From assembly GCA_964446285.1 (NCBI GenBank), contig CAYUNT010000075.1:1-19035 (forward strand): 19,035 bases of DNA. The letters are read 5' to 3'. Source of the DNA: CAYUNT01 sp964446285 (GTDB taxonomy: Bacteria > Sumerlaeota > Sumerlaeia > SLMS01 > CAYUNT01). How positions within the stretch are numbered: position 1 is the first letter of the stretch; every line of letters begins with the position of its first letter. The notes beneath the pieces are model-generated. The model was not told the origin of the DNA and did no database searches. It saw only the letters and a list, made by a program, of their open reading frames with translations. The position numbers and the translations under genes are program-made. Below are positions 1 through 9,500 of this stretch, in pieces.

Positions 1-813
1 GGAGGCATGTTCTTTGTGATCGGCGTGCAAATGCGCATCTGCGTGGCCGAACTCGAAACTGCCACCGGCGCACCCACCTCCTGGGATGTGTCGGCGGACG
101 ACCTGATTTATCACGTTAATTATATCGAGCCTTCGCTTTATGTTGGCGGCGGCTTTACAAACATCGGCGGACAGGAAGTGAGCGTATTCGCCATTTTTGA
201 CGGACCGCCACCCGCCCCGGGCGCGCCGGGAGCGACGGCTCTGGCCACGAACGCCATCACATGGACCTGGCTGGACCGCTCGATCACCGAAGAGAGTTTT
301 AAGGTCTGGGCGGATGCGGGCGCGACGACCCCAACTACACTGCGGGCCACCCTGGCGGACAACGCCACGTCGTGGACTTTTGGCGGATTGGATGTAAACA
401 CCCTGTATTCTTTCCAGGTGGCGGCGAAAAACGCTTTCGGAGATAGCAGAAAAACGGATGTGTATTCCACCTGGACCCTGGCGTCGGTTCCCGTCGCGCC
501 GGTGGTGAACAATCCCCAAATCGGCTCGCTGGACGTGGCAGTGGGCGCGGGCAGCGGCAATCCCGCCGCAACGGAATATGCGATTTTCTGCGCCACCACG
601 GGCAAATGGGTGCAGGCGGATGGAACCCAAGGCGAGGCGGCCGCCTGGAACACTGCCGCGGGTTGGGGGGCGAAAACCGTGCAGGTGAGCGCGCCAGGCA
701 CATATCAATTCAAGGTAAAAGCGCGCAATGGCGGTGGACTGGAAACCGCACTCGGCCCCGGCGCGGAGCTTTACACCGTGCCGGTGGAAATCGACCAATT
801 TGCCGTGGAGTAA
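1..813 (+). CDS. C-terminal part of a secreted beta-propeller / fibronectin III protein (5' end outside window)
   Basis: The frame is open to base 1, so this is treated as the tail of a larger protein, although an ATG preceded by GGAGG-like bases sits at base 7. The first ~65 residues carry the pattern YVGGGFTNIGG followed by VFAIFDG, which is typical of the delta-60/DUF5122 type of beta-propeller repeat. A proline-rich hinge (PPPAPGAPG) leads into a fibronectin III-like domain (about residues 70-165, ending in LYSFQVAAKNAFGDS). A second FN3-like domain follows (EYAIF, GKWVQADGT, YQFKVKARNGGG). There is no transmembrane anchor or sorting tail at the C-terminus. It converges on the glycosyltransferase gene at 884. 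Function is unknown; a secreted or surface role is inferred from the domain types. Confidence 0.8.
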   Translation, partial: GGMFFVIGVQMRICVAELETATGAPTSWDVSADDLIYHVNYIEPSLYVGGGFTNIGGQEVSVFAIFDGPPPAPGAPGATALATNAITWTWLDRSITEESFKVWADAGATTPTTLRATLADNATSWTFGGLDVNTLYSFQVAAKNAFGDSRKTDVYSTWTLASVPVAPVVNNPQIGSLDVAVGAGSGNPAATEYAIFCATTGKWVQADGTQGEAAAWNTAAGWGAKTVQVSAPGTYQFKVKARNGGGLETALGPGAELYTVPVEIDQFAVE

Positions 814-822
814 TTGCTCTGA

Positions 823-858
823 AAGCGGCAAAAAATTGGGAAAAGCGTTTTTTGCGGC
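823..858. terminator. possible bidirectional terminator between convergent genes
   Basis: Between two convergent stop codons, GCAAAAAA (828-835) is complementary to TTTTTTGC (848-855) around a 12-base loop. On either strand this gives an A-tract arm followed by a T-run. The stem is AT-rich and has only two G-C pairs, so it would be a weak terminator. The call rests on position and symmetry only. Confidence 0.35.
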
Positions 859-883
859 AAATATCTTCTGAATTCCGCGGCGT

Positions 884-3106
884 CTATGGATTGCGCTTCA
901 CCCAGTAGGCGCGATACGTGGGCGGCAAATCCACATAGAGATTCTTGATGTCCTCGGGCTTCACCTTTGGGAAACGCTCCTGCAGGCGTTTATCCACATC
1001 TGAGTATTGTGGCACTTTGACAACATAACATGTGACAGGAGCCTTGGGATCGGGATCGGGAATCGCCGTATCGTGCTCGATAATGGCGACGCGCGGCCAG
1101 CCCGTATCCCAAATCGCCATCTGGGGATTGTGAAGTTGATGCGGATAATCGCCAAAGAGGATCATGGGACAATCCTTGGGATAGCGGCGCAAGAACTCTT
1201 CAAACCCAGTGGGTTCCACGCGGTAATGGTGGTTGGTCATGTCGTTGAGATACTTGAAATGATAATGATACACATTGAGCGCGCCGATATAGGCAACCAG
1301 CGCGGCGGCGGGCAGTGCCACAGCGGGAAGCGCCAGCCATTTGCCGCCGAGGCGCGCGGCGCGGTGAATCAGCCCGGCCAGGACGGCGGCGCAAAGCAAA
1401 TGCATGGCGGGCCACATTACCACAACTCGCGGCGCATAAGGCGGTGGCGGTTCGCGGGTGAGCCATGCGCCAAACACAAGCACAAGAAGGCACCATAAAA
1501 TGAGAAGTTCAAAGATGCGCCGCTTGCGCCACAGGGCCAGCGCCCCAACCAGCCCCAGGAAAAAGAGCGTGCACGTGGCGCGGTCGATCATCGGCAGGCC
1601 TTTGTAGAGATACACAAGGCTCGTATCCGGCCACAGGAGAGTTCCGCCAACGGCCGGCCACGCGGCCCAGGCAAGCATCCCGGGCAGCGACGCGGCCTGG
1701 CTGTCGCCGAAACCGCGGTCAATGTTTTCCTTGGAGAGAAGGAAAACCCAGTCGATGCGCAGGCGGAAACTTTGCGGGTCCTTGCGATAATATACATACA
1801 TCGGCGCGGCCGTGGCGGCGAGTCCGATCACAAAAACGGCCAAGGCCAGACGGCGTTTCCACAACGCCAGCGGACATCGAATAATCTGGATGGCAATCAG
1901 CAGCGCAACCAGTGGAATGACAACCATGCCGCTCTGATACGCATAGTAGGTAAGTCCGGCCATGCAGCCCGCCAGAAGCGCGAGCGACAAGCGCCTCGAG
2001 CGCCACGCCCCCGTCCAGGCCAGCGCAAAAGCGCAGAGGAGAAACAAGGTGTCGATGTTGGTGATGGCGATGCGCGCGAACGCTGTTTGCACATGATTCG
2101 TCGCCGCCAGCGCAAGCGCGATCCACGCGGCCAAACGCCCCAAATGCGCCCGCGCCAGCAGGAAAATCAGGATCAGCGTCAGCGTGGCCATAAAAAGCGA
2201 ATACAAACGCGCGCCAAGTTGCGGACGCTCAGGCATGAACCAGTCACGCACGAGCGACCGCGGAATGCAGTTGAAATACGGTTGATACTGGACGTGCCAG
2301 GGCGGAGCAAGGCAGCCAGCGTCCGCGAACGCATACGTGGCGCGGCCATACAAAGTGACCACGCTTTCATCGAAATGATAAAATCCCGGGCGCGTTTCGA
2401 TGCGCTGATACTGCCACGCAATCCATAAGGCGAGCGCGAGCAAAAGCCAGGGCATATCGCGTTTCCAGAAAGGAAGCCCGCGCTGAAAGCGGCCCAGACC
2501 CGCATCGCGCCCCCAAGAACGCGCCCGCCTGAATTCGAGCAGCGCCACGCCCAGCGCCGCCAAGGGGATGGATAAAACAAAGGCCGCCGCCGCAACCAAA
2601 CCTCTTGGATCCCTCAGGATGTGGGCAATTGTATAGGCATAGAGTCCGGCGGCGGCCAGAAGACAAGCCATCCCCGCCAGTGCACGATAGCGCAAACACG
2701 CTGGCGTTCTCCCCCACCATCGCCGCAGCCAATCGGCTGGCGAAGGCGGACGCAGGCGCGCGGCATCGCCGGATTCTACAATGGCGTCTTTCTCCTCAGT
2801 CCCTCTCGCAAAAATCAGCCGAGGCGCTCTCCACCGGCGAGGGGCCGCTGCGCATTCGCGTTCGAAACGCAACGCCGCCACCCGGGGCAGATTGGAAAAA
2901 AAGTAAAGGACCAGGCCGCCCAACGTTCCAAGAAGCCAGGGCCAGTTTTGTTTTAGGAACTCGGAAAAATCCTGCCCCTCGGGCGAAACCACCCGACGGA
3001 AACTCGCAAGGCAAGTCACAACGCCCAAAAGCGCCGGAATAAAAAGCGGATCGCGTTTAAGTGATTTCAACAAGACCGAAGGAAATGTTGAGAGACGGGC
3101 GAACAT
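884..3106 (-). CDS. polytopic membrane glycosyltransferase, GT-C fold, PMT/ArnT-like (GT39/GT83 type)
   Basis: The 740-residue protein has many hydrophobic segments, for example around residues 21-34, 56-70, 145-160, 171-190, 219-232, 302-320, 352-366, 395-408, 420-436, 515-525, 533-547, 562-580 and 590-608. Family members transfer a sugar from a polyprenyl-phosphate donor to an acceptor outside the cytoplasmic membrane. An acidic FDE at 245-247 follows a membrane segment, where GT-C enzymes place their catalytic/metal-binding acids. PERPQLGARLYSLFM (292-306) and ARIAITNIDTLFL (344-356) resemble conserved parts of the PMT/ArnT superfamily. The N-terminal ~220 residues are an extra membrane extension with a charged loop (about 75-135). 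GGGAG lies just upstream of the ATG. It is the last gene of a co-oriented block, 120 bp after the TIG-protein gene. The sugar and acceptor cannot be told from sequence. Confidence 0.8.
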   Translation of the reverse strand: MFARLSTFPSVLLKSLKRDPLFIPALLGVVTCLASFRRVVSPEGQDFSEFLKQNWPWLLGTLGGLVLYFFSNLPRVAALRFERECAAAPRRWRAPRLIFARGTEEKDAIVESGDAARLRPPSPADWLRRWWGRTPACLRYRALAGMACLLAAAGLYAYTIAHILRDPRGLVAAAAFVLSIPLAALGVALLEFRRARSWGRDAGLGRFQRGLPFWKRDMPWLLLALALWIAWQYQRIETRPGFYHFDESVVTLYGRATYAFADAGCLAPPWHVQYQPYFNCIPRSLVRDWFMPERPQLGARLYSLFMATLTLILIFLLARAHLGRLAAWIALALAATNHVQTAFARIAITNIDTLFLLCAFALAWTGAWRSRRLSLALLAGCMAGLTYYAYQSGMVVIPLVALLIAIQIIRCPLALWKRRLALAVFVIGLAATAAPMYVYYRKDPQSFRLRIDWVFLLSKENIDRGFGDSQAASLPGMLAWAAWPAVGGTLLWPDTSLVYLYKGLPMIDRATCTLFFLGLVGALALWRKRRIFELLILWCLLVLVFGAWLTREPPPPYAPRVVVMWPAMHLLCAAVLAGLIHRAARLGGKWLALPAVALPAAALVAYIGALNVYHYHFKYLNDMTNHHYRVEPTGFEEFLRRYPKDCPMILFGDYPHQLHNPQMAIWDTGWPRVAIIEHDTAIPDPDPKAPVTCYVVKVPQYSDVDKRLQERFPKVKPEDIKNLYVDLPPTYRAYWVKRNP

Positions 3107-3157
3107 ATTCTCCCAATCATTCGGGAATCAGCAGGATTCTAACCAATACCGGCGCAG

Positions 3158-3214
3158 CCGAGACACGGAAACGCAGAGAGATAGAGAAAGACAAAGAAAG
3201 ATGGAGAAAAGAGA
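3158..3214. other. purine-rich tract in the intergenic gap
   Basis: The plus strand here is almost all A and G, with only a handful of pyrimidines, and is built from short motifs such as GAGA, GAAAGA and AAAGAAAG. It lies in the 120-bp gap between the two minus-strand genes. In the transcript it would be a C/U-rich leader of the glycosyltransferase gene. No stem-loop is obvious. Confidence 0.5.
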
Positions 3215-3226
3215 ATCCTATTTACC

Positions 3227-4534
3227 TCAGGGCTGGCTCGGAACGGCGGAAGGCTGCGCCGAGACCGGCTGCGCGGAGGGTGGTTGCTCAAGCGACTGCT
3301 GCGCGGAAGAGGATTGCGTCCAGGTCACCATCGCGGGACTGGCGATTGTGTAGTCGGTCAGGAACGCGCGCGGCCCCTGAGGCGAATAGAATAGCCGCGC
3401 CCCGAATGTGGAACGCGGCAAATACAGCCGCCCCGCCACCTCCGGCGGCACAGGACTAAGCGGCTGAAGCGTGCCCGGATTTAACGGTTCGCCTATGCGG
3501 AAGCGAATTTCCTTCATGCCGCGTTTCACATCCGAAACAGAAAAAAGCACCGTTCCGATTTTGACATACTCCGTAAGCGCGAGCAACGACGTCGTCGAGG
3601 CGTCGTGTTGGAGCATCGGCATGACGGGAGCGGAAAGATCAGCGCGGCCCAGCGCGGATTCTGTCAGCCCAACGCCCTGGACCGAAACCTCCACGCCGGG
3701 CGAAAAATACTCGGGCATGACACGCTGAATCTGAGGCTCCCCCACCACCTGATAATTTCGCTCGAGGATCAGCGTGGTTTCGGGTGAACCGTAACTGACA
3801 ACCAAATCGCCCGACATGAAATCGGGCAGGCTGGCGATATAGAGCGTTTCGGAGGCAGATACGCGCGGCAAATGATATGCGCCTACCCAGGCATCTAGCC
3901 GGTCGGGCTTGAAACCGTAGCCCCAGATTTGGATCTCCTTGCCGACATATCCGCGTTTCTTGGGCTGATAATCCACAACCTGGGGCGGTTCGTAACGCGG
4001 CGTGGCGGGATACGGGATGAATGCGCCCGGGCGGACCGGAGGCGCCTCGGGGGCGGGGATCGAAGGCGCAAAGGGCGTGGGCTTTTGCACCGGGTAATAG
4101 TCGCCTTGCGGACGCCCCGGCGCCGCAACCTCCAGCCGAAGCGTTGACATTCTCAACTGGCCCTCGGATTCAAAATAGAGATAATAACGCCCCGAACGCG
4201 CCACCGAGGAAGCCTTCAATACAATCCGCCGCATAGAATCCGTGTCGTGTGAAGAAGCCGTTTCCACATCCACTTCGGAATATACCGATTTGGTGCCGGT
4301 CCGGACTGTCATCCGTTCAATTTTCAGCAGATTGACGCCGCGAATGGTAACCGTGCGCGACTGGCCCGGAGCGAGAGTTACCTGATTGGGTTCAAACTTA
4401 ATGACGCGCGCCGCCGTTCCCTGGGCCGGGACCGGGCGCGTCCACGCGGCGGCCAGCAGGATCACCAGCGCCGGAAACGCCATTCCAAGACATTCCAACG
4501 CTTTGCGAAAACGGCTCGCGCCCATCGTAGTCAT
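3227..4534 (-). CDS. secreted protein with TIG/IPT-like domain, function unknown
   Basis: The protein is 435 residues. I chose the ATG at 4534 because AAGGAAG sits about seven bases upstream and a clean signal peptide follows: a basic N-region, a hydrophobic core around residues 17-32 and a likely cleavage after PVPAQ at 38. An in-frame ATG at 4681 would put 49 non-hydrophobic residues in front of the signal and overlap the previous gene. Residues 40-137 look like an all-beta domain (LAPGQSRTVTIRGVN, YYLYFESEG). Residues 138-193 are a proline-rich linker. Residues 194-264 (YVGKEIQIWGYGFKPDRLDAWVG) are IPT/TIG-like, followed by a second, weaker repeat (YFSPGVEVSVQGVGL). The tail is S/Q/P-rich. 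It lies 73 bp after the GHL10 lipoprotein gene and is likely cotranscribed with it. A periplasmic or outer-surface binding role is inferred. Confidence 0.72.
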   Translation of the reverse strand: MTTMGASRFRKALECLGMAFPALVILLAAAWTRPVPAQGTAARVIKFEPNQVTLAPGQSRTVTIRGVNLLKIERMTVRTGTKSVYSEVDVETASSHDTDSMRRIVLKASSVARSGRYYLYFESEGQLRMSTLRLEVAAPGRPQGDYYPVQKPTPFAPSIPAPEAPPVRPGAFIPYPATPRYEPPQVVDYQPKKRGYVGKEIQIWGYGFKPDRLDAWVGAYHLPRVSASETLYIASLPDFMSGDLVVSYGSPETTLILERNYQVVGEPQIQRVMPEYFSPGVEVSVQGVGLTESALGRADLSAPVMPMLQHDASTTSLLALTEYVKIGTVLFSVSDVKRGMKEIRFRIGEPLNPGTLQPLSPVPPEVAGRLYLPRSTFGARLFYSPQGPRAFLTDYTIASPAMVTWTQSSSAQQSLEQPPSAQPVSAQPSAVPSQP

Positions 4535-4607
4535 CGGTGCTCTTCCTTGATTATGCGCGGCGGAGGTATTGCGCCAGGAACGCGGATCGCAGCACTGCAG
4601 GCGATGC

Positions 4608-6119
4608 TTATTTGCTGATCCGTTTGAAGGCGCGATGGCTCTCGTTGCCGCAACGGTCGATGGCGGAAATGGCCACGCCATCAGGCATTCCTTGCGGGTC
4701 TCCTGCGGACATCACAAACGATGTTGTGGAAGCGGGCAGAACCGTCAGCTTCCATGTTTCGCCGTATTGACGATAGAGCGCGAAGAAACGAATGTCGGTG
4801 TCTTTGCTCGAAGTTTTCCACTTCAGCGTGGCGACATCTTTGGCGCTCCGCCGGACGGAGAGGCTGGGCTTGGCGGGCGCGATGGAATCCAGCCACGGAG
4901 AGGCCGGAATCAAAGCGGGTTCCGCATAGACTCCGCCTTTGAGGCGGTCCGTAATGCCCTTGGTGTTATTTTCCAGCACCTTCATGCTGAAATGAACATT
5001 GCCCGAAGCTCCGGGTTGCTTGCGTGTTGCCTGAATCTGGTCGATGATTTCCTCTGCGGGCCAGTTCGAGCTGTCGCCCGCAATGCGATACGTGCCATTG
5101 CCCGGCCACAAATGGCGTTCCTTGGTGTTTTCGCTCGCCCACCAGCCGAGCAGATCGCGATAAGGCTGCTTGGAGTTCATCGCCCAATAGAGCTGCGGCG
5201 TCATATAATCCAACCAGCCCTCATTCCACCACAGTTTGGCGTCGGCGTATAGCTCCTCATATTGGTCGAATCCCTTGATGCCAGGAGGGCAATCGGGACG
5301 GGCAATGCCAAAGGGGCTGATCCCGACCTTCACCCAGGGCTTGAGCGCCTTGACTTCATAGTAGAAACGCTTGACGAAGCGATTGACGTTGTCGCGGCGC
5401 CAATCGTTGCGCGACAGCGTGCCGCCATTCGCCTGATAACGCTTGAAACTGTCCGTATCCGGGAAGTCGGCGTCTTTCGCGTAGGATTTGTAAGGATAAA
5501 AGTAATCGTCGATGTGAACACCGTCGATGTCGTAGCGCTTCACCACATCGAGCACGACCGACATCGAGTAGTCGAGGACTTCCTTCTCGCCCGGATTCAG
5601 CCAGCGGTAGTTTCCGTATTCGGGGGCCAGTTCGGGGCGTTTTTTGAGGATCGAATTCTCGGAAATAGGCGATTTGGCCGCCGGATGATGCGCGCGGTAG
5701 GGATTGAACCAGCCGTGCAGTTCCATGCCGCGCTTGTGGGCCTCTTCGATGGCGAAGGCCAGCGGGTCATAGTAGGGGTCCGGCGCCTTGCCCATCGTGC
5801 CTGTTAGGAATTCCGACCACGGCTCGATTTTGGAATCATACATCGCGTCGCACTGCGGACGGACCTGAAGCACCACGGCATTGAGGTTGAGGTCCTTGCA
5901 TTTATCCAGAATGGCGATCAGCTCGGCCTTTTGCGCTTCTGTGCTGAGGCCGGGCTTGGAGGGCCAGTCGATATTGACGACCGTGGCCACCCACACGGCG
6001 CGAAATTCGCGCGATGCATCGGGAATCACGGGAGCGGGGCCTTCGCCGGTGATTTTCGACCACGTGGCGCACGAAGCCAGCAGAAGCGAACAAAGCCCGA
6101 GAGTCAGAAATTTTGACAT
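4608..6119 (-). CDS. GHL10-type glycoside-hydrolase-like lipoprotein (PF02638, DUF187/YngK-like)
   Basis: The protein is 503 residues. The N-terminus has a short hydrophobic signal with lipobox LASC (14-17), so it is probably lipidated at Cys17. The catalytic-like TIM barrel runs from about 38 to 400: FRAVWVATVVNIDWPSK (39-55), VVLQVRPQCDAMY (82-94), GMELHGWFNPYRA (131-143), IDGVHIDDYFYPY (198-210), VGISPFG (265-271), and WLDYMTPQLYW (302-312). These are hallmarks of the GHL10 family, thought to act on glycan and in some cases peptidoglycan-like substrates. The Asp pair in HIDDY and the acidic residues nearby are plausible catalytic groups. Residues about 412-500 form an FN3-like domain (ATLKWKTSS, FFALYRQ). 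GGTGGAG lies eight bases before the ATG. It heads the minus-strand block and is divergent from the giant protease gene. The exact substrate is unknown. Confidence 0.9.
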   Translation of the reverse strand: MSKFLTLGLCSLLLASCATWSKITGEGPAPVIPDASREFRAVWVATVVNIDWPSKPGLSTEAQKAELIAILDKCKDLNLNAVVLQVRPQCDAMYDSKIEPWSEFLTGTMGKAPDPYYDPLAFAIEEAHKRGMELHGWFNPYRAHHPAAKSPISENSILKKRPELAPEYGNYRWLNPGEKEVLDYSMSVVLDVVKRYDIDGVHIDDYFYPYKSYAKDADFPDTDSFKRYQANGGTLSRNDWRRDNVNRFVKRFYYEVKALKPWVKVGISPFGIARPDCPPGIKGFDQYEELYADAKLWWNEGWLDYMTPQLYWAMNSKQPYRDLLGWWASENTKERHLWPGNGTYRIAGDSSNWPAEEIIDQIQATRKQPGASGNVHFSMKVLENNTKGITDRLKGGVYAEPALIPASPWLDSIAPAKPSLSVRRSAKDVATLKWKTSSKDTDIRFFALYRQYGETWKLTVLPASTTSFVMSAGDPQGMPDGVAISAIDRCGNESHRAFKRISK

Positions 6120-6509
6120 AACACAAACTCCACCAAAGAAAAGAGTTGGGGATCAGGCCTTTGGCAAGCCTGCCTGGACAAACCCAATCTCATTAGCTAT
6201 CCCTTCCGCCCCCCCGAACGCAAGCGCGAAGCGGCCAGCCTCGTTTTTCCCTGCTTTTCTCATTTCAATACGCAGAGCAAGATTCAAGACTGTGCAATTG
6301 CAGGTAGAAAACGATTGTGGCTTCCTGGAGAATAATGTTTGCTGATGCCATGCACTGGTCGGGAGTGCTCATGCGCGCTCGGGTTTGATTGGAGCAGGTT
6401 CCGAAGCACATTCATGCATCCCCAGCGTAAAGCGCCAAGGTTGTATTGAAGAGTTTTTGAAAAAGGGTCCGCCGAATTGCATTTGGCGATTTGGCCAGGA
6501 GCGCCATAG
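6120..6509. other. divergent intergenic region, presumed promoters for both sides
   Basis: These 390 bp separate the start codons of the GHL10 lipoprotein (minus) and the giant protease (plus), so promoters for both must lie here or nearby. I found no pair of -35/-10 boxes with good spacing on either strand. No convincing gene, repeat or stable hairpin was seen. Confidence 0.5.
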
Positions 6510-9500
6510 ATGGAAAAACAATCGCGACTTAATGAGATTCCGGCCAGTGCCAGCCGCCTGTGCGCCGCTAACCGCCTGTGCGCTGCTAACCGCCCGGGGG
6601 CTGCTAACCGCCCGGGGGCTGCTAACCGCCCGGGGGCTGCCAGCCGCTATGGCGCTTTCGGATTCTGCCTTATCTTGTTGCTTGTTGTCGCGGGGGCCGG
6701 CGCGGCGTTGGGGCAGGAATCCCCCAAACCACCCGAGGTGTCGCGGCCGGGGCGGTTGGTGTATTATGACTTTGGCACGCATCAGAAGACCTACATGGAC
6801 CGTTCCCAGGGGCCGGTTCGCGCGTTTTTTGGCTCTGGGGGGGCCGGAGAACCGGGCAAAGGCATCGGGACGCCGATCAACCCCGTTGCGCCGCCCGATA
6901 AAGGCGCAGGAAGAACAACGGCATCGTTCAACGATCTGACACGCGAGCATGCCCCTTGGGATAACCCGATCTTGAGGATGCACTGCAAGCTGTTCATGAC
7001 GTTCCTCGATGCCGCAGGCGCAGAACGTTATTACGAAGGCTCGGGCGTGCTGATCGATCCGTTTCACGTCCTGACAGCAGGACATTGCGTTTACAACGAA
7101 TCGAACGAAGACTCGTCACTCTACACCGTGGCTTTTGCCGATTCCATCACGGTTGTTCCCGCCCGCGAGGACCGGATTTGGCCCTATGGCTTCGCCGATT
7201 CCGTCGAAATGATGACGTGGGAAGGCTGGTCGAACGACCGTGATTATGATCACGACATCGCGGTTATTCGCGTGGACCGGCCGATCGGGGCCTTCACTGG
7301 GTGGGTCGGTTTCGATTACAGCAACAGTGTGGAAAATTTTGAGGAAAACCACGACTGGTATAATCCCGGGTATCCAGGGGAGTCACCATACGACGGGAAA
7401 TATATGTATTCGTGGTTCGGAAATTTCGACACGTGCGACCGCCTTCCCGTTGTGGGCTGGTATGGCAATGAAGTTAGCATATACAAGTGCGGATACAAAG
7501 GGCAAAGCGGCAGCGCGGCCATGCGCAACGGCAAGGCGTATGCGGTTTTGTCAAACAAGATATGCACCGGGATTTATGACATCAATTCCTGGGTGCGAAT
7601 CACAGAAGACAAGTGCAACGATATTCGTATTTTCATCAACGACTATGCCTCGCCTGGCAGCGCGGACCTGATTCCCCTTCGCGTAACGGCCAGTCCCGCG
7701 GCGCCGAGGTTCGTCCAAAACGGAACCGCGCTCGATTCGCTGTCCGTTGATCTATTGAACTATTATGTGAACGGTTTTGGCCCGCAAATCGAGTTTGATG
7801 TCGTGATGGGAAAAATCGTTCGCACGGGCGAACAGCGCATCTCTCGGGACGATTTGGGCATAGACGATTTTAATATTCATCTGGGCACATGCACAGTGGA
7901 CGCAATTTTGTCCCCCAAAGAGGTCGCCACGCTGGCAATTCCCAGGCCGATCACGATTCCGCGGGGGCTTGAGGAAGGCGACTATCTGATCAGCGTGAAA
8001 GTGCTCAACGACGACGGCCGCCATCACAACAATGGCCCGTGGAACGTCAAACCGGCCAAAATCTCCGTGGGCGGTTCATGGATCACCTACAATCAGTTTT
8101 CGTTTTCACACACAATCCTGGAGGGAGAAAACGCGCCAAGCGATCAGTTTCTGTTATGGAGCACCGGGGCTTTCACATGGCACTGCAATGCGGCAAGTGA
8201 AGCCGATTGGCTCACGCTTCGCCGCGGCCCGCAAAATTTGAATCGTAATTCCTTGATTCTGAATTACCATACAGATTCGCTCGCGCCGGGAATGTATCGC
8301 ACAAACCTCGTCATAACATCTTCGGATGCCTACAATGCGCCGGTGCGCATTCCGGTTACGGTTACTGTTCAGCCCGCCACGCGCCTGGCTTGCTCGCCCG
8401 ATTCCATCTCCGCGGAAATCACCGTCGGCCAAATCGCCGCAGACCTGACCTTCGAGGTGTGGAATTCCGGCATCGGCAATATCCGCTACACGATCACCGA
8501 TATCTCCAGTCTTTTTTGGATCAGCCCGCCGTCGGCCATTTCCTATGGCGAGCATCATCGCCACACGGTCCACTTCGAAACGCAGAATGCACAGGTGGGA
8601 ACATACGCGGAAACCATCACGATCCAATCCGACGACCCGAACGTTCGCGACGCCACAAAGACCATTCGCGTGAATATCAAAGTGGATCCGCTTCCGCCCA
8701 AACTTGAACTTGTGTATGGCGATGATAGAGTTTTCACACCGACCTCGGTGGAAGGCGTCAATCCGCGAAGCAATTCCTTCTATTTAAGGAACGGAGGCGG
8801 CGGGTCTTTCCGTTTTCATGTGGCAAGCGACGCCGGATGGGTGGTGGCTTCGCCTGGAAGCGGATGGTGCAGCGCCGGGCAGGCATCAACGGAAATCAGG
8901 CTCAATTTTCTGACGGCAAATATGCCAGTGGGAACAGCGACTGCGCACTTAACCATCACGGCAGATGGGGCGCAGGATTCGCCGCAAACGCGCGATGTCC
9001 TTTTGGAAATTAAGCCCAATATACCCAAAATCACGCTTGATCCGGCGATTCTCACACCCAGTGCATTTATCGGAAGCAGCCCGCCTTCGCAAACGTTCTC
9101 GCTGCGCAACGGCGGCGGCGGAATCCTGGAATACACAATCACTGACAACGCAAACTGGCTGTCGGTCAGCCCCTCCTCGGGCACGGCGAACCGCGAAACG
9201 GACACGATCCAGGTCAACTACAGCACGGCAGGCATGGCAGCGGGAACCCACCGGGCGGAAATTACAATTCATGACCCGGACGCGCTTTTCCCGACGAAAA
9301 CCCTGCCCGTAACGCTGACGCTGCGCTCGAATCCTGTGAAGATCGAGACGGATCAATGGCTGCTTGTGCCGGTCGGAACGGTGGGGCAGGACGCCCCGGC
9401 GCAGATGCTCGATGTGTGGAATTCCGGCCCGGGAACAATGAATTACACAGTCAGTGACGACATGGACTGGCTGGAAATCTCGCCCGCAAGCGGCGCGTCG

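Noticed and set aside
4535..4681. N-terminal extension of the TIG-like protein from an ATG at 4681
   Set aside because: It would place 49 residues before a clear signal peptide and overlap the end of the GHL10 gene; the ATG at 4534 has a better ribosome site.
6335..6388. A 17-codon frame (MFADAMHWSGVLMRARV) upstream of the giant protease
   Set aside because: There is a weak GGAG nearby, but it is too short and isolated, about 120 bases from the next gene, with no supporting pattern.
6552..6659. CRISPR-like or regulatory direct repeats
   Set aside because: Units are contiguous with no spacers and multiples of three within a coding frame, so this is a coding tandem repeat.
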